From NCBI GenBank assembly GCA_015057455.1, contig SVEH01000008.1:1-64000 (forward strand): 64,000 nucleotides of DNA, given 5' to 3'. Origin of the DNA: Lachnospiraceae bacterium. GTDB lineage: Bacteria > Bacillota > Clostridia > Lachnospirales > Lachnospiraceae. Shown here piece by piece: positions 17,128-26,254 of the stretch. The notes under the pieces are model-generated. The model was not told the origin of the DNA. It saw only the letters and a list, made by a program, of their open reading frames with translations, and searched no databases. How positions within the stretch are numbered: the stretch's first letter is position 1; every line of letters begins with the position of its first letter. A program made the translations under genes and the position numbers.

Positions 17128-18687
17128 ATGAAGAAAAAAATAGTAAAATTTATGTCATACTTTTTAGTAGGAGTAGTGGCAATGCAAGCAGTATTTACAG
17201 CAGGTGGCAATAAAGCAAGCGCAGCCCACTCATCAAGTTCTACATTAAAGATAGCACAAAACATGGAAATAGTAAGAACTGGAAACAAAGATACATCAGT
17301 TCAGTCTTTATTAGGAAGTGCTATAGCAAAATATCATCATGCAATGTTTATAAAAGAAGCTGGAAAGAGCAATTATACTACATCATATTGTATAGATATG
17401 GCTAAGTTAGCTCAAAATAGTGATACATTAAGTGCAGATATGCAAATAGATGCAACTCAAGCAAGATTAATCAATTATGCAATGCTATATGGTTTTAATT
17501 CAAAATCATACAATGTATCAAGTGGAACACAAGCAGATACAAATCATTTCTTCTCAACACAAGCATTGATTTGGATCATAAGATCAGGAAACTTTAGCAA
17601 TGATACAAATAGAACAAAATTAGAGAATTACTTCTTTAAATCATGGCCAGCAATTAAAACAAAATATCAAGATATTTACCAAAAGGTAAAATTCCAAGAT
17701 TTAGCACCATCATATGTACATGAAACAAATAATGTAATGAAATGGAATGCTTGTACAAAGAAATTTGAGTTAACTTTAACAAATCAATATAAGAGTGGAT
17801 CTTATTCAGCAAATAATACAGTTAAAGTTGATACATCATCATTACCATGTGGTGTAACTGCAAAAGTAGAAGGTGAGAAGATAATTCTTACTTCAACATC
17901 AGAGTTTACATCAGAAAAGACATTTAAGATAACAAAAGCACCTACATCAAAAGGTAAAATAGTTTGTTGGAATGTATCAGTTTCATCAAGACAACCACAA
18001 GCTACATTAGATTACGATGAAAATGCAATAAGTAGAGAATTTACAATTAAGATAAAGACAGAAAAGAAACCAGTTGAGCCAACACCAGCACCAACACAAA
18101 AACCAACACCAGCGCCAACTCCAGTTCCAACACCAGTGCCTACTACTCAACCAACATGTCCAGTAGTAACACCTGAGCCAACATGTCCAGTTGTAACAGT
18201 AGAACCAACTTGCCCAGTTGTAAAACCAACATGTCCAGTTGTAACAGTAGAGCCAACTTGCCCAGTTGTAAAACCAACATGTCCAGGAATAACAGTAGAA
18301 CCAACTTGCCCAGTTGTAAAACCAACATGTCCAGGAGTAACAGTAGAACCTACTTGTCCAGTTGTAAAACCAACATGTCCAGGAGTAACAGTTGAGCCAA
18401 CATGTCCAGTTGTGACAGTAGAACCAACATGTCCAGTTGTAACTGAAGAGCCAACTTGCCCACCAGTTGAAGAAATTCCACAAGAGGAAGAAAAGCAAGA
18501 AGCTCCAGAGATTGAGGAAAAGGTTGTTGATCAAGTTGAGGAAGATTCAGCAGATAAATTAGATGAGGTTCCAGCAACAGCTGATAACACAAATCTAAAC
18601 TTAATATATACATTATTAGGAGCATCAGTATTTGCAATGTTATTATCAGTAGCACCTACTTTAATTAGAAGATTTAGAAGATACTAA
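17128..18687 (+). CDS. Thioester-domain cell-wall-anchored surface protein with PTCP repeats (adhesin 2)
   Basis: The 519 residues have a signal peptide ending near KASAAHS, then a thioester domain with Cys88 (SYCIDMAK) and Gln145 (STQALIWII) as the expected thioester pair. The second domain shared with adhesin 1 starts at NNVMKWNACTKKFELTLTN. The stalk opens with PTPAPT repeats and continues with 13 PTCP repeats, each with one Cys. The sorting signal is VPATAD, a membrane stretch and RRFRRY. Cys in a wall stalk is unusual; TED1 has only one PTCP. I start at ATG 17128, which follows GGGGGA; a TTG at 17113 overlaps that site. It is likely exported and then anchored by a sortase not in the window. 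Confidence 0.87.
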   Translation: MKKKIVKFMSYFLVGVVAMQAVFTAGGNKASAAHSSSSTLKIAQNMEIVRTGNKDTSVQSLLGSAIAKYHHAMFIKEAGKSNYTTSYCIDMAKLAQNSDTLSADMQIDATQARLINYAMLYGFNSKSYNVSSGTQADTNHFFSTQALIWIIRSGNFSNDTNRTKLENYFFKSWPAIKTKYQDIYQKVKFQDLAPSYVHETNNVMKWNACTKKFELTLTNQYKSGSYSANNTVKVDTSSLPCGVTAKVEGEKIILTSTSEFTSEKTFKITKAPTSKGKIVCWNVSVSSRQPQATLDYDENAISREFTIKIKTEKKPVEPTPAPTQKPTPAPTPVPTPVPTTQPTCPVVTPEPTCPVVTVEPTCPVVKPTCPVVTVEPTCPVVKPTCPGITVEPTCPVVKPTCPGVTVEPTCPVVKPTCPGVTVEPTCPVVTVEPTCPVVTEEPTCPPVEEIPQEEEKQEAPEIEEKVVDQVEEDSADKLDEVPATADNTNLNLIYTLLGASVFAMLLSVAPTLIRRFRRY

Positions 18688-18750
18688 TTATAAAAATAAC
18701 AAGCAGATACTTATAAGGAAAAATTAAAAAATTCTTATATAACACTTAAA

Positions 18751-18786
18751 TAAGAGTCTTGCCTATGGTAATAGGTAAGGCTCTTA
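18751..18786 (+). terminator. Terminator after adhesin 2
   Basis: TAAGAGTCTTGCCTA pairs with TAGGTAAGGCTCTTA (two G-T pairs) around TGGTAA. Confidence 0.7.
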
Positions 18787-18815
18787 TTGTATAATAATGA
18801 ATGAAATATTAGAAT
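18787..18815 (+). promoter_or_regulatory. Predicted promoter of the 18836 gene
   Basis: TTGTAT at 18787-18792, a 17-base spacer, TAGAAT at 18810-18815. It abuts the preceding terminator. Confidence 0.6.
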
Positions 18816-18835
18816 AAAATAGGGAGGAAGATTTA

Positions 18836-19591
18836 GTGAAGTTTAATAACAATAATAATGTTGATGTGGAGGAAAAAATTGCTGAAAAAAATAAAAAGGT
18901 TAAAAAAAGTAAAGTAATAAGAATAATTATATGTATTATATTTATTGCGATAGTGTCATTTGTTTATTTAACCAAATTTGATGATATTGGGCAAAAGTTG
19001 CAAGAAAAGGATCAAGGTATTGCACAGCCACAACTAGAAGATTTAGCTGAAAAAGAAGAAAAACAATTAGAAATGACTAGCACAAAAATAGAGTTTACAG
19101 ATGAAATAAAAAATGAAATTTTAGAATTAGTTCCAGGATTATTTAACTATAATGAAGGTGACGTTATATCTGATGAAAATAAAGGAAACTTTATCTATAA
19201 CGCATTTTCTAAAATAAAAACAGAAGGATATGTGTTAAATAAAAAGACAATAGGTGGAAAGGAATTTGATGTTTTAGAAGTGGCGCCTACAGATGTAAAT
19301 GATGTATTTATGGATGCATTTGATGTTGAAGTAGGAATATATATGCCAGAACTTAATTCTGATAATCCGACAGTATATTATAAAGATGGTTTGTATCAAG
19401 TGTGTGTAAATAATACAGAAGATACATATGCTTATGTATCAAGTGATAAAGAAAAAGAAAATGTGAAAATAGTATATGAAAAAACTACTAAGGAACAAGT
19501 GAAAACTACATATACTGTGTATATAAGGGCAGCAGATAATAATACAGGTTATGCAATAACAAAAGTTATAATTGAGCCTTCGATTATATAA
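18836..19591 (+). CDS. Membrane-anchored protein of unknown function
   Basis: I do not recognise this 251-residue protein. It has a polar, Lys/Asn-rich N-terminus, one membrane segment (VIRIIICIIFIAIVSFVYL, about residues 26-44) and an extracytoplasmic domain of about 200 residues. The region after the membrane is Gln/Glu-rich and may be coiled. The folded part has one Cys and many beta-type segments. It starts at GTG after GGGAGGAAG. It has its own promoter and lies between the adhesins and miaB. A surface or envelope role is only inferred from topology and location. Confidence 0.75.
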   Translation: MKFNNNNNVDVEEKIAEKNKKVKKSKVIRIIICIIFIAIVSFVYLTKFDDIGQKLQEKDQGIAQPQLEDLAEKEEKQLEMTSTKIEFTDEIKNEILELVPGLFNYNEGDVISDENKGNFIYNAFSKIKTEGYVLNKKTIGGKEFDVLEVAPTDVNDVFMDAFDVEVGIYMPELNSDNPTVYYKDGLYQVCVNNTEDTYAYVSSDKEKENVKIVYEKTTKEQVKTTYTVYIRAADNNTGYAITKVIIEPSII

Positions 19592-19603
19592 TATAAACAA
19601 TTG

Positions 19604-19632
19604 TTGAATTATGTGCTTTCCTATATTATAAT
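19604..19632 (+). promoter_or_regulatory. Predicted miaB promoter
   Basis: TTGAAT at 19604-19609, a 17-base spacer, TATAAT at 19627-19632. Confidence 0.7.
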
Positions 19633-19707
19633 AACTTTCGTGGGTTTGAAGTTGTAACATTAACAATGAATAACATCAAATATAGGAAGTTAGGGAACGT
19701 GATTATA

Positions 19708-21150
19708 ATGAATAATAGAACATATATAGAGATTGTAAATGGAGCACCTATAGAGGAGCCAGCTAGACAATACTACTTTATGGAGCAATTAAAGAATGTG
19801 ATACAGGAAAAAGAAAGCACATTGGGCCGTAAGTTAGTAGCAAGTGTGGCAACTTTTGGTTGCCAGATGAATGCTCATGATTCTGAGAAGATTATAGGAA
19901 TCTTAAGGGAAATTGGATATGAAATTGTTGAGGATGCAAAGGCAGATTTTGTATTATATAATACATGTACAGTAAGAGAAAACGCTAATCTAAAGGTATA
20001 TGGTAGATTAGGACATTTAAAGAAATTAAAAGAAAAGAATCCTAATATGATGATTGCATTATGTGGATGTATGATGCAAGAGAATGTGGTAATAGAAAAA
20101 CTTAAGAAATCATATAGATTTGTAGATTTAGTTTTTGGTACACATAATATATTTAAACTAGCAGAGCTTATGTTTGAGGCATTTAATGCAGATAAAACAG
20201 TATATGATATATGGGAAGATACAACTATGATAGTTGAGAATCTACCAAGTGTTAGAAAGTATTCCTTTAAAACAGGTGTGAATATAATGTATGGATGTAA
20301 TAATTTCTGTAGTTATTGTATTGTACCATATGTTAGAGGAAGAGAAAGAAGTAGAAAATCTGAAGATATTATAAAAGAGATTGAATCCCTTGTGAAAGAC
20401 GGTGTAGTAGAGATTATGCTTCTTGGACAGAATGTAAACTCATACGGTAAGAATTTAGATGAGAATATAACATTTGCAGGTTTACTTGAGAAAATTGAAC
20501 AAATTGAAGGGTTAGAAAGAATTAGATTTATGACATCACATCCAAAGGATTTATCAGATGAATTAATTGAAGTAATGTCTAAATCTAAGAAGATATGTAA
20601 TCATTTACATTTGCCAGTACAATCAGGAAGTACAGATATACTTACGAAGATGAATAGAAGATATACAAAAGAAGGATATCTAGAGTTGGTTAAGAAGATA
20701 AAAGATAAAAATCCAGATATATCTCTTACAACTGATATTATTGTTGGTTTTCCAGGAGAAACAGAAGAAGATTTCTTAGAAACTATGGATATTGTAAAAC
20801 AAGTTGAGTATGATAGTGCTTATACATTTATATATTCAAAAAGAACAGGTACACCAGCAGCTAGTTATGATAACCAAGTTCCTGACGATATAGTTAAGGA
20901 CAGATTTGATAGGTTGTTAAAAGTGGTACAAGATATATCAGCTAAAAGAGCTAATATGTTAGAGGGTACAGTTCAAGATGTTTTAGTTGAAGAAATTAAT
21001 GATCATGACGATGAATTAGTAACTGGACGTTTGTCTAATAATTTATTAGTACATTTTAAGGGAGATAAAGATTTAATAGGTAAAATTGTAAGTGTTAAAC
21101 TTAATGAATGTAAAGGATTTTATTATTTTGGAGAAATGATCAATGAATAA
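19708..21150 (+). CDS. miaB: tRNA-2-methylthio-N6-dimethylallyladenosine synthase
   Basis: MiaB is a radical SAM methylthiotransferase that modifies i6A37 of tRNAs reading codons that start with U. It has the N-terminal UPF0004 domain with ATFGCQMN and a second Cys pair (NTCTVRE, LCGCMMQ), the radical SAM motif CNNFCSYCIVPYVRGRERSR and a C-terminal TRAM domain. Two starts are possible. The ATG at 19666 has no ribosome binding site. The ATG at 19708 has a weak AGGG upstream, and I chose it, giving 480 residues. The next gene overlaps by 8 bases. Confidence 0.95.
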   Translation: MNNRTYIEIVNGAPIEEPARQYYFMEQLKNVIQEKESTLGRKLVASVATFGCQMNAHDSEKIIGILREIGYEIVEDAKADFVLYNTCTVRENANLKVYGRLGHLKKLKEKNPNMMIALCGCMMQENVVIEKLKKSYRFVDLVFGTHNIFKLAELMFEAFNADKTVYDIWEDTTMIVENLPSVRKYSFKTGVNIMYGCNNFCSYCIVPYVRGRERSRKSEDIIKEIESLVKDGVVEIMLLGQNVNSYGKNLDENITFAGLLEKIEQIEGLERIRFMTSHPKDLSDELIEVMSKSKKICNHLHLPVQSGSTDILTKMNRRYTKEGYLELVKKIKDKNPDISLTTDIIVGFPGETEEDFLETMDIVKQVEYDSAYTFIYSKRTGTPAASYDNQVPDDIVKDRFDRLLKVVQDISAKRANMLEGTVQDVLVEEINDHDDELVTGRLSNNLLVHFKGDKDLIGKIVSVKLNECKGFYYFGEMINE

Positions 21151-21655
21151 GAAGTTATTTGCAATATGTATTTTAATGGTTCTAGTAATGGTAGTAGGAT
21201 GTAGTAAAACACCTAAGGAAACACAAGAAGGTAAACATATAAAAACTAAAGCGATAGAAGTTGATAGTTATGATGATAAGGAGGTGCTTGCAACTCCGTC
21301 AACTACGGTTATATCTAATGGAGCTATAAAAGATGGTATAAGTGCTACAAAAGAGGTAAAACCTAATAGTAATAATACAACTAATAAAAGCAATGGAACT
21401 AATAGCATTAATAAAGCAAGTAAGAGTAATGAGGAGAATAAAACTAATGAAAAATTTGAGAATAATAATGAGAATCCTCCTTATTTATCTAATGAAGTTA
21501 ATTTAAATAATCCTACTAATGAAAGTAATTATCTTGATAGTATAATAGAAAGTTTTAAGGCAAGTGATGCCAATGCTTCAAATAAAAAGAATGATCAGAA
21601 TGAAAAGAATGATGCACATAAAAGCAATGAGCCTAATACGACAGATAAAAAATAA
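21143..21655 (+). CDS. Asn/Lys/Ser-rich lipoprotein of unknown function
   Basis: The 170 residues start with a lipoprotein signal peptide with lipobox VVGC, so Cys20 would carry the lipid. The rest is low complexity, rich in Asn, Lys, Ser, Glu and Thr (many short segments such as NNTTNKSNGTNS), with no recognisable domain. It is probably an extended tether at the outer face of the membrane. It overlaps the miaB 3' end by 8 bases, so it is translationally linked to miaB. An alternative view is that it is a decayed or fast-evolving gene, but the reading frame and lipobox are intact. Confidence 0.7.
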   Translation: MNKKLFAICILMVLVMVVGCSKTPKETQEGKHIKTKAIEVDSYDDKEVLATPSTTVISNGAIKDGISATKEVKPNSNNTTNKSNGTNSINKASKSNEENKTNEKFENNNENPPYLSNEVNLNNPTNESNYLDSIIESFKASDANASNKKNDQNEKNDAHKSNEPNTTDKK

Positions 21656-21778
21656 TAAGAATACATGTGTATTAATAAAATATTACAAAAATATTAAGAA
21701 TGAAAATTTAATACTTTACAATAAAGAGTTGTAATTCGCATTAATGACAATTATAGATGGTGGATAAAAGTAAAATAT

Positions 21779-21820
21779 TACCTATTATATACTTTATATG
21801 TATGTAATAGGTATTTTTTT
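21779..21820 (+). terminator. Terminator after the lipoprotein gene
   Basis: TACCTATTA pairs with TAATAGGTA across a loop of about 17 bases, followed by a run of seven T. Confidence 0.75.
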
Positions 21821-21863
21821 CTAAAAGTATAAAATATATATAAACTTTCTAAACATAAGTTAT

Positions 21864-21892
21864 TTGACCTGTTTGTAACAATTATATATAAT
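21864..21892 (+). promoter_or_regulatory. Predicted promoter of secreted protease 1
   Basis: TTGACC at 21864-21869, a 17-base spacer, TATAAT at 21887-21892. Confidence 0.75.
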
Positions 21893-21981
21893 ATATATAT
21901 GAGGGTTAAGTTTGTATATTGTAAGTCTAAGGTGAGATAAACAAGGATTCTTATCTTAGAAAAATAGGGGGATTATAATAT

Positions 21982-23595
21982 ATGTTAAAGAAAATAAGAA
22001 ATTATTTAGCAATTATGATTGTAGTATGTTTAATTGTTACAGTTGCAGTAGCAACACCTATATTTTCCAATGCAGATGCTATAGAGCCAACTGCAACAAT
22101 TGAAATTTCAAAAGTAGATAAAGAGTTTTTAGTAGAGGACCCTGCAACTGCAGCGGTTAATTCTGACGCAAGTATATCTGTTGATTTATTAGAGGAAACT
22201 TTGGCAACAACAGATGTAGTTGATCTAGATGATTCAAATGATGTTTTAACATATTTGGCATCACCTTCAAAGATAAAAGAATTAAAATTATTTAGACCAA
22301 GTAGAGTTGATAACTCACAGTCTAAGTATTTCCCACCTATAATGGATCAGGGAACATTAAATTCATGTACAACATGGTCAACAGTATATTATCAAATGTC
22401 TTATGCAGTAAATAAAGCGCTTGATAGAGATGCTGCTAGCACAGAAAATGTATTTTCACCATCATGGATATATACAATGGTAAATGAAGGTGAAAACTAT
22501 GGTAATTATTATGCAGATATTTTAAAAGTACTTTCAGAAATAGGAGCTGTTCCTATGTCAAAGGTTCCTGCAATAACTGAAGTTAACGGAGATAATGTTA
22601 GAAATGTAATGGCAAGTAAAGAAATGTGGTTAGAGGCTAGTAAATATAGAGTAGATGAATATTATACAATAGATTTAAAGAGAAATAGTGAAACACCAGT
22701 AGTTGATTCGCCTAAGGATGAAGATTTAGATGCAATTAAAAAGTCACTTGCGTTGGGTGAAGTTCTTACAGGAACAACATATTCTTACAAGTGGAATAAA
22801 ACAAAAATTAAAGAAGATAAGAGAGTTAAAGAAAATTCAAAATATAAAGGACAATATATAGTTACAGATTGTACGGGAAGTGTAAAAGGTGCACACCGTA
22901 TAACAATTGTTGGATATAATGATAATATTTGGGTAGATATCAATGAGAATAATGTTGTAGATAAAGGAGAAATGGGAGCATTTAAGATTGCTAATTCATA
23001 TGGTGAAAAGTCTGATAATAAAGGTTTTGTATGGATGGCATATGATGCAATTAATAGAGTGTCTGCATTAGCAGAAGAAGGATCAACAATAAATCCTAAT
23101 AGAGATGCTGGAATATTTGATGTAATTGGATTTAATATAGCTGTAAATGATGTGGAAAATGATTGCTATGCAGTATTAGATGTAACAACAAATGATTTGA
23201 AGTCATTAACAGTAAAAGTAACTGCAACATCAGATGATGGTAAGAAAAAAGAATATGAGCCAGCTCCATTTACAAATGCAATGATTAGAGGTATGGGAGC
23301 ATATCCATTTAATAGTAGTGAAGATGGTGCAAATGGAGAATTTTATATAGATTTATCAAATATTGTAGAAAATGTAACAAAAGATAATGTAGATGATTAT
23401 GAATGGAAATTTGAAATAGCAAGTACATCACAACAAAATGAATCAGTAATCAACTCATTTAAAGTATTTACTAAACAAGATAACAATTATACAGATTCAT
23501 ATGTTGAAGAACCAATAACATTAAAAAATAATATGGCAGATATTACAATTGCAAAAGAACCTGCAGGATATTTAGCATTAGCAAGATATTTTTAG
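21982..23595 (+). CDS. Secreted papain-like (C1 family) cysteine protease 1
   Basis: The 537 residues begin with a signal peptide. A pro-region of about 100 residues precedes a papain-fold domain with the catalytic set Gln123 (oxyanion hole), Cys129 (NSCTTWS), His305 (AHRITIVGYND) and Asn338 (IANSYG). A C-terminal beta-type domain of about 150 residues follows. No lipobox or sorting signal is present, so the product should be secreted or loosely bound. A paralogue lies at 42815. The start follows AGGGGGA. Substrate and role (nutrition, autolysis or maturation of surface proteins) cannot be told from sequence. Confidence 0.88.
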   Translation: MLKKIRNYLAIMIVVCLIVTVAVATPIFSNADAIEPTATIEISKVDKEFLVEDPATAAVNSDASISVDLLEETLATTDVVDLDDSNDVLTYLASPSKIKELKLFRPSRVDNSQSKYFPPIMDQGTLNSCTTWSTVYYQMSYAVNKALDRDAASTENVFSPSWIYTMVNEGENYGNYYADILKVLSEIGAVPMSKVPAITEVNGDNVRNVMASKEMWLEASKYRVDEYYTIDLKRNSETPVVDSPKDEDLDAIKKSLALGEVLTGTTYSYKWNKTKIKEDKRVKENSKYKGQYIVTDCTGSVKGAHRITIVGYNDNIWVDINENNVVDKGEMGAFKIANSYGEKSDNKGFVWMAYDAINRVSALAEEGSTINPNRDAGIFDVIGFNIAVNDVENDCYAVLDVTTNDLKSLTVKVTATSDDGKKKEYEPAPFTNAMIRGMGAYPFNSSEDGANGEFYIDLSNIVENVTKDNVDDYEWKFEIASTSQQNESVINSFKVFTKQDNNYTDSYVEEPITLKNNMADITIAKEPAGYLALARYF

Positions 23596-23601
23596 GTTTC
23601 T

Positions 23602-23632
23602 AAGGTCCCCTGTCTTTTCGACAGGGGACCTT
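23602..23632 (+). terminator. Terminator of protease 1 (module copy 2, first hairpin)
   Basis: AAGGTCCCCTGTC pairs perfectly with GACAGGGGACCTT around TTTTC, followed by a short T/A tract. Its apical core is shared with the hairpins at 192-216 and 51118-51140. Confidence 0.8.
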
Positions 23633-23634
23633 AT

Positions 23635-23658
23635 TAATTTGAGCGATAGCTCAAATTA
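23635..23658. repeat. GAGC hairpin (module copy 2, second hairpin)
   Basis: TAATTTGAGC pairs with GCTCAAATTA around GATA. It matches the GAGC hairpin at 164-186. The order relative to the CTGTC hairpin is reversed here. Confidence 0.7.
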
Positions 23659-23691
23659 CAGTAAAGGTGTAAAATAATGTATAAATTTTCC

Positions 23692-23720
23692 TTTACTAAG
23701 AAATGTTATCGTGGTATAAT
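23692..23720 (+). promoter_or_regulatory. Predicted histidine kinase promoter
   Basis: TTTACT at 23692-23697, a 17-base spacer, TATAAT at 23715-23720. Confidence 0.7.
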
Positions 23721-23766
23721 ACTATGTGGATTTTATATAAAACTATGACAAACAGGAGGAGCAACA

Positions 23767-25197
23767 TTGGCTTGGTTTGAATTAAAGAAGAAGAAAGAGA
23801 TTAAAAAATGGTACAAGAGTATAAAGGTGAATTTATCTATAGTTGTAACATTGGTTGGATTGGTACCTATTATATTTTTGTTGTTAGCCATTTTAAGTGT
23901 ATATAATAGTAATGCAAAGGAACAAAAATTAGCAGAAGTTAAGAATTATGCAGTTATAGCTAAGGATATTTTAGCGGCTTCTGATTTAGAGGATATAGAT
24001 AGCATGAAGACAGTAGCTCAATTATATGATGGACGAGTTATTGTTATCGATGATAAATTAAAAGTGAAATATGATTCTAATATGTCAGATATAGAAGATG
24101 GAAAGTATGGTATATCTGATGAGATAATAGGTTGTATTAATGAAGGCAAAGAATATGTTGGAGAGAAGGATAAGATATATACAGAGTATATATCGCCAAT
24201 AAAGAATGCAGAGACAAAAGATATTCTTGGCGTGCTAATTATGACATATTCTAATGAGAACATTAGTGTAATAAGCGAATTGTTAAAGCAAAAATCAATA
24301 GTTATATTTATTATAGTAATTATATTTGTATTGCTTACAGCATGGTATTATTCAAGAATTATATCAGAGTCTTTTAGAAAAGTTGCTAAGTCTATTGGTG
24401 AAGTTAGAGAAGGATACTTAGATAAGATAGAACCAGTCACAGATTTTACAGAAACAATGGAGCTATCAGATGCATTTAACGATATGCTTGGACGTATCGA
24501 ACAGCTAGAGAGTAGTAGACAAGAATTTGTTTCTAACGTGTCTCATGAATTAAAAACACCTATTACATCAGTTAAGGTACTTGCAGATTCTCTTATTGCA
24601 CAAGAGGATGTACCAGCAGAGTTATATAGAGAATTTATGGTGGATATATCAGATGAGTTAGAAAGAGAGAATAAGATTATCAATGACTTATTGGCATTGG
24701 TTAAGTTGGATAAGAAAGCAACTGATTTGAATATAACTAACATTAGCATAAATGAACTATTAGAGATGTTACTTAAGAGGCTTAGACCACTTGCAGCTAA
24801 GCGTAATATAGAGATAGTATTTGAGAGTTTTAGACCTGTTAATGCAGAGGTTGATGAAGTTAAGTTATCTCTAGCATTGTCTAACTTAATAGAGAATGCA
24901 ATAAAATATAACTACGAAGATGGATGGATTAGAGTATCGCTTAATGCTGACCATAAGTTCTTCTATGTTAAAGTTGCAGATTCAGGTGTAGGTATACCAG
25001 AAGATTGTCAAGGAAGTATATTTGAGAGATTTTATAGAGTAGATAAAGCAAGGTCAAGAGACACAGGTGGTTCAGGACTTGGACTTTCTATTACTCGTAA
25101 TGTTATAATTCTTCATAAAGGAGCTATTAGAGTATATAGTAAGGAAAAGGCAGGAACAACATTTACAATAAGAATACCACTTAATTATATACCATAA
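23767..25197 (+). CDS. Membrane sensor histidine kinase without adjacent response regulator
   Basis: The 476 residues have two membrane segments (about 22-43 and 178-195) around an extracytoplasmic sensor region, then a HAMP-like linker, a HisKA dimerisation domain with phospho-acceptor His260 (NVSHELKTPITSV) and a HATPase domain with N box (NLIENAIKYN), DSGVGIP and GGSGLGLSI. Start is TTG after AGGAGG. The upstream gene is a protease and the downstream gene a GerM lipoprotein, so no partner regulator is adjacent. The general architecture resembles PhoR/WalK-type kinases. The signal is unknown. Confidence 0.92.
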   Translation: MAWFELKKKKEIKKWYKSIKVNLSIVVTLVGLVPIIFLLLAILSVYNSNAKEQKLAEVKNYAVIAKDILAASDLEDIDSMKTVAQLYDGRVIVIDDKLKVKYDSNMSDIEDGKYGISDEIIGCINEGKEYVGEKDKIYTEYISPIKNAETKDILGVLIMTYSNENISVISELLKQKSIVIFIIVIIFVLLTAWYYSRIISESFRKVAKSIGEVREGYLDKIEPVTDFTETMELSDAFNDMLGRIEQLESSRQEFVSNVSHELKTPITSVKVLADSLIAQEDVPAELYREFMVDISDELERENKIINDLLALVKLDKKATDLNITNISINELLEMLLKRLRPLAAKRNIEIVFESFRPVNAEVDEVKLSLALSNLIENAIKYNYEDGWIRVSLNADHKFFYVKVADSGVGIPEDCQGSIFERFYRVDKARSRDTGGSGLGLSITRNVIILHKGAIRVYSKEKAGTTFTIRIPLNYIP

Positions 25198-25253
25198 GCA
25201 AGTAATACTACTAGGTTACAACAAACTATAATGAGTATATATTGGAGAGAGTT

Positions 25254-26204
25254 ATGACAAAATATTATATAAAAACTATAATAATAGGTTTCTTGCTTGC
25301 ATGTAGTTTAAGTTTGAGTGGTTGTGGGAAAGAAGACAAAGCACTTGAAATAAAAAAAGTGGGTAATTATAAAGTTTATTATCCTAATGCAAAAGAAACA
25401 GATATTGTATCAGATTATGTTAATATAGACGAAGAAGATACAGATACAATTATTAATGAACTAATCATTAAATTAAAAGAAGGGAATTATTCAGATGCTA
25501 AAGCAGCTGTTATTCCAGCAGATGTAGAGTATGCAACATATACCTTAGAAGCAGATATATTGACAGTTACATTTGATGATAATTATCTTAATTTAAAAGG
25601 TATGAAAGAAGTGCTAAAAAGAGCTGCAATTGTATTTACGCTTATTCAAGTTGATGAAGTTGATTATGTTCGATTTCAAGTTAATGGTAAGGCACTTACT
25701 ATAGACAAAGAAGAAATAGGAGATATGTCAGAAGATACATTTAGAGATCTTATAGGTGATGATGCAGATACTGTTGTTGATGAACAAGCTAAGATATATT
25801 ATGCAGATTCAACAGGTAAGAAATTAAGAAGTCTTAATGTTCATATAGAATCAGATGGAACACAGATGAAGGAAGAAGTAATTATAAGTAAAATAATTGA
25901 AGGACCAAAGGGTACTGATAAGTTAGGTTACTATCGAACAATTAATCCGGCTACAAGGATTAATAGAGTGGCAATTAATAATAAAGTATGTTACATAGAT
26001 TTTAGCGAAGATTTCTTAGAGAGAAGAGATGGAGTATCTGAAGATGTTGTAATATATTCCATAGTTAATTCGTTAACAGAGCTTAATACAGTTAATCAAG
26101 TAAGAATAACAGTTAATGGTGAAGTTAAAGAAATATTTAATGAATATGCTAATTTAGGCGGATTTTTAGAAAGAAATTATGATATTATCTCATATGGGGA
26201 ATAG
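25254..26204 (+). CDS. GerM-domain lipoprotein
   Basis: The 316 residues begin with a lipoprotein signal; the lipobox LSGC puts lipid on Cys24. Two GerMN-like modules follow, around residues 65-150 and 195-300, with sequence such as NRVAINNKVCYIDFSEDFL in the second. GerM proteins act in sporulation and germination in Bacillus, but the domain also occurs in other envelope lipoproteins, so the role is tentative. The in-frame TTG at 25242 overlaps the GGAGAG site; the ATG at 25254 is the start. It follows the histidine kinase by 56 bases and may share its transcript. Confidence 0.85.
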   Translation: MTKYYIKTIIIGFLLACSLSLSGCGKEDKALEIKKVGNYKVYYPNAKETDIVSDYVNIDEEDTDTIINELIIKLKEGNYSDAKAAVIPADVEYATYTLEADILTVTFDDNYLNLKGMKEVLKRAAIVFTLIQVDEVDYVRFQVNGKALTIDKEEIGDMSEDTFRDLIGDDADTVVDEQAKIYYADSTGKKLRSLNVHIESDGTQMKEEVIISKIIEGPKGTDKLGYYRTINPATRINRVAINNKVCYIDFSEDFLERRDGVSEDVVIYSIVNSLTELNTVNQVRITVNGEVKEIFNEYANLGGFLERNYDIISYGE

Positions 26205-26219
26205 TTCCCTATATGAGAT
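26187..26219. terminator. Hairpin spanning the end of the GerM gene
   Basis: ATCTCATATGGGGAA pairs with TTCCCTATATGAGAT (one G-T pair). It overlaps the stop codon and lacks a T-tract, so it may be an attenuating or stabilising hairpin before comEC. Confidence 0.45.
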
Positions 26220-26254
26220 TAATAACATTATAGGATAAGAAAGGAGAGAATGTT

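Larger units (their letters stand above)
21656..21981 (+). other. Gene-free gap with terminator, promoter and protease leader
   Basis: No gene is visible in these 326 bases. They hold the terminator at 21779-21820, the promoter at 21864-21892 and a leader of about 80 nt. The leader contains an imperfect hairpin around 21929-21960 (CTAAG and GATAA pairing with TTATC and TTAG). Confidence 0.6.

Noticed and set aside
18007-18655. Minus-strand frames rich in Trp/Cys or Leu across the adhesin stalk
   Set aside because: They are antisense shadows of the PTCP repeat of adhesin 2, which has all the expected protein features on the plus strand.
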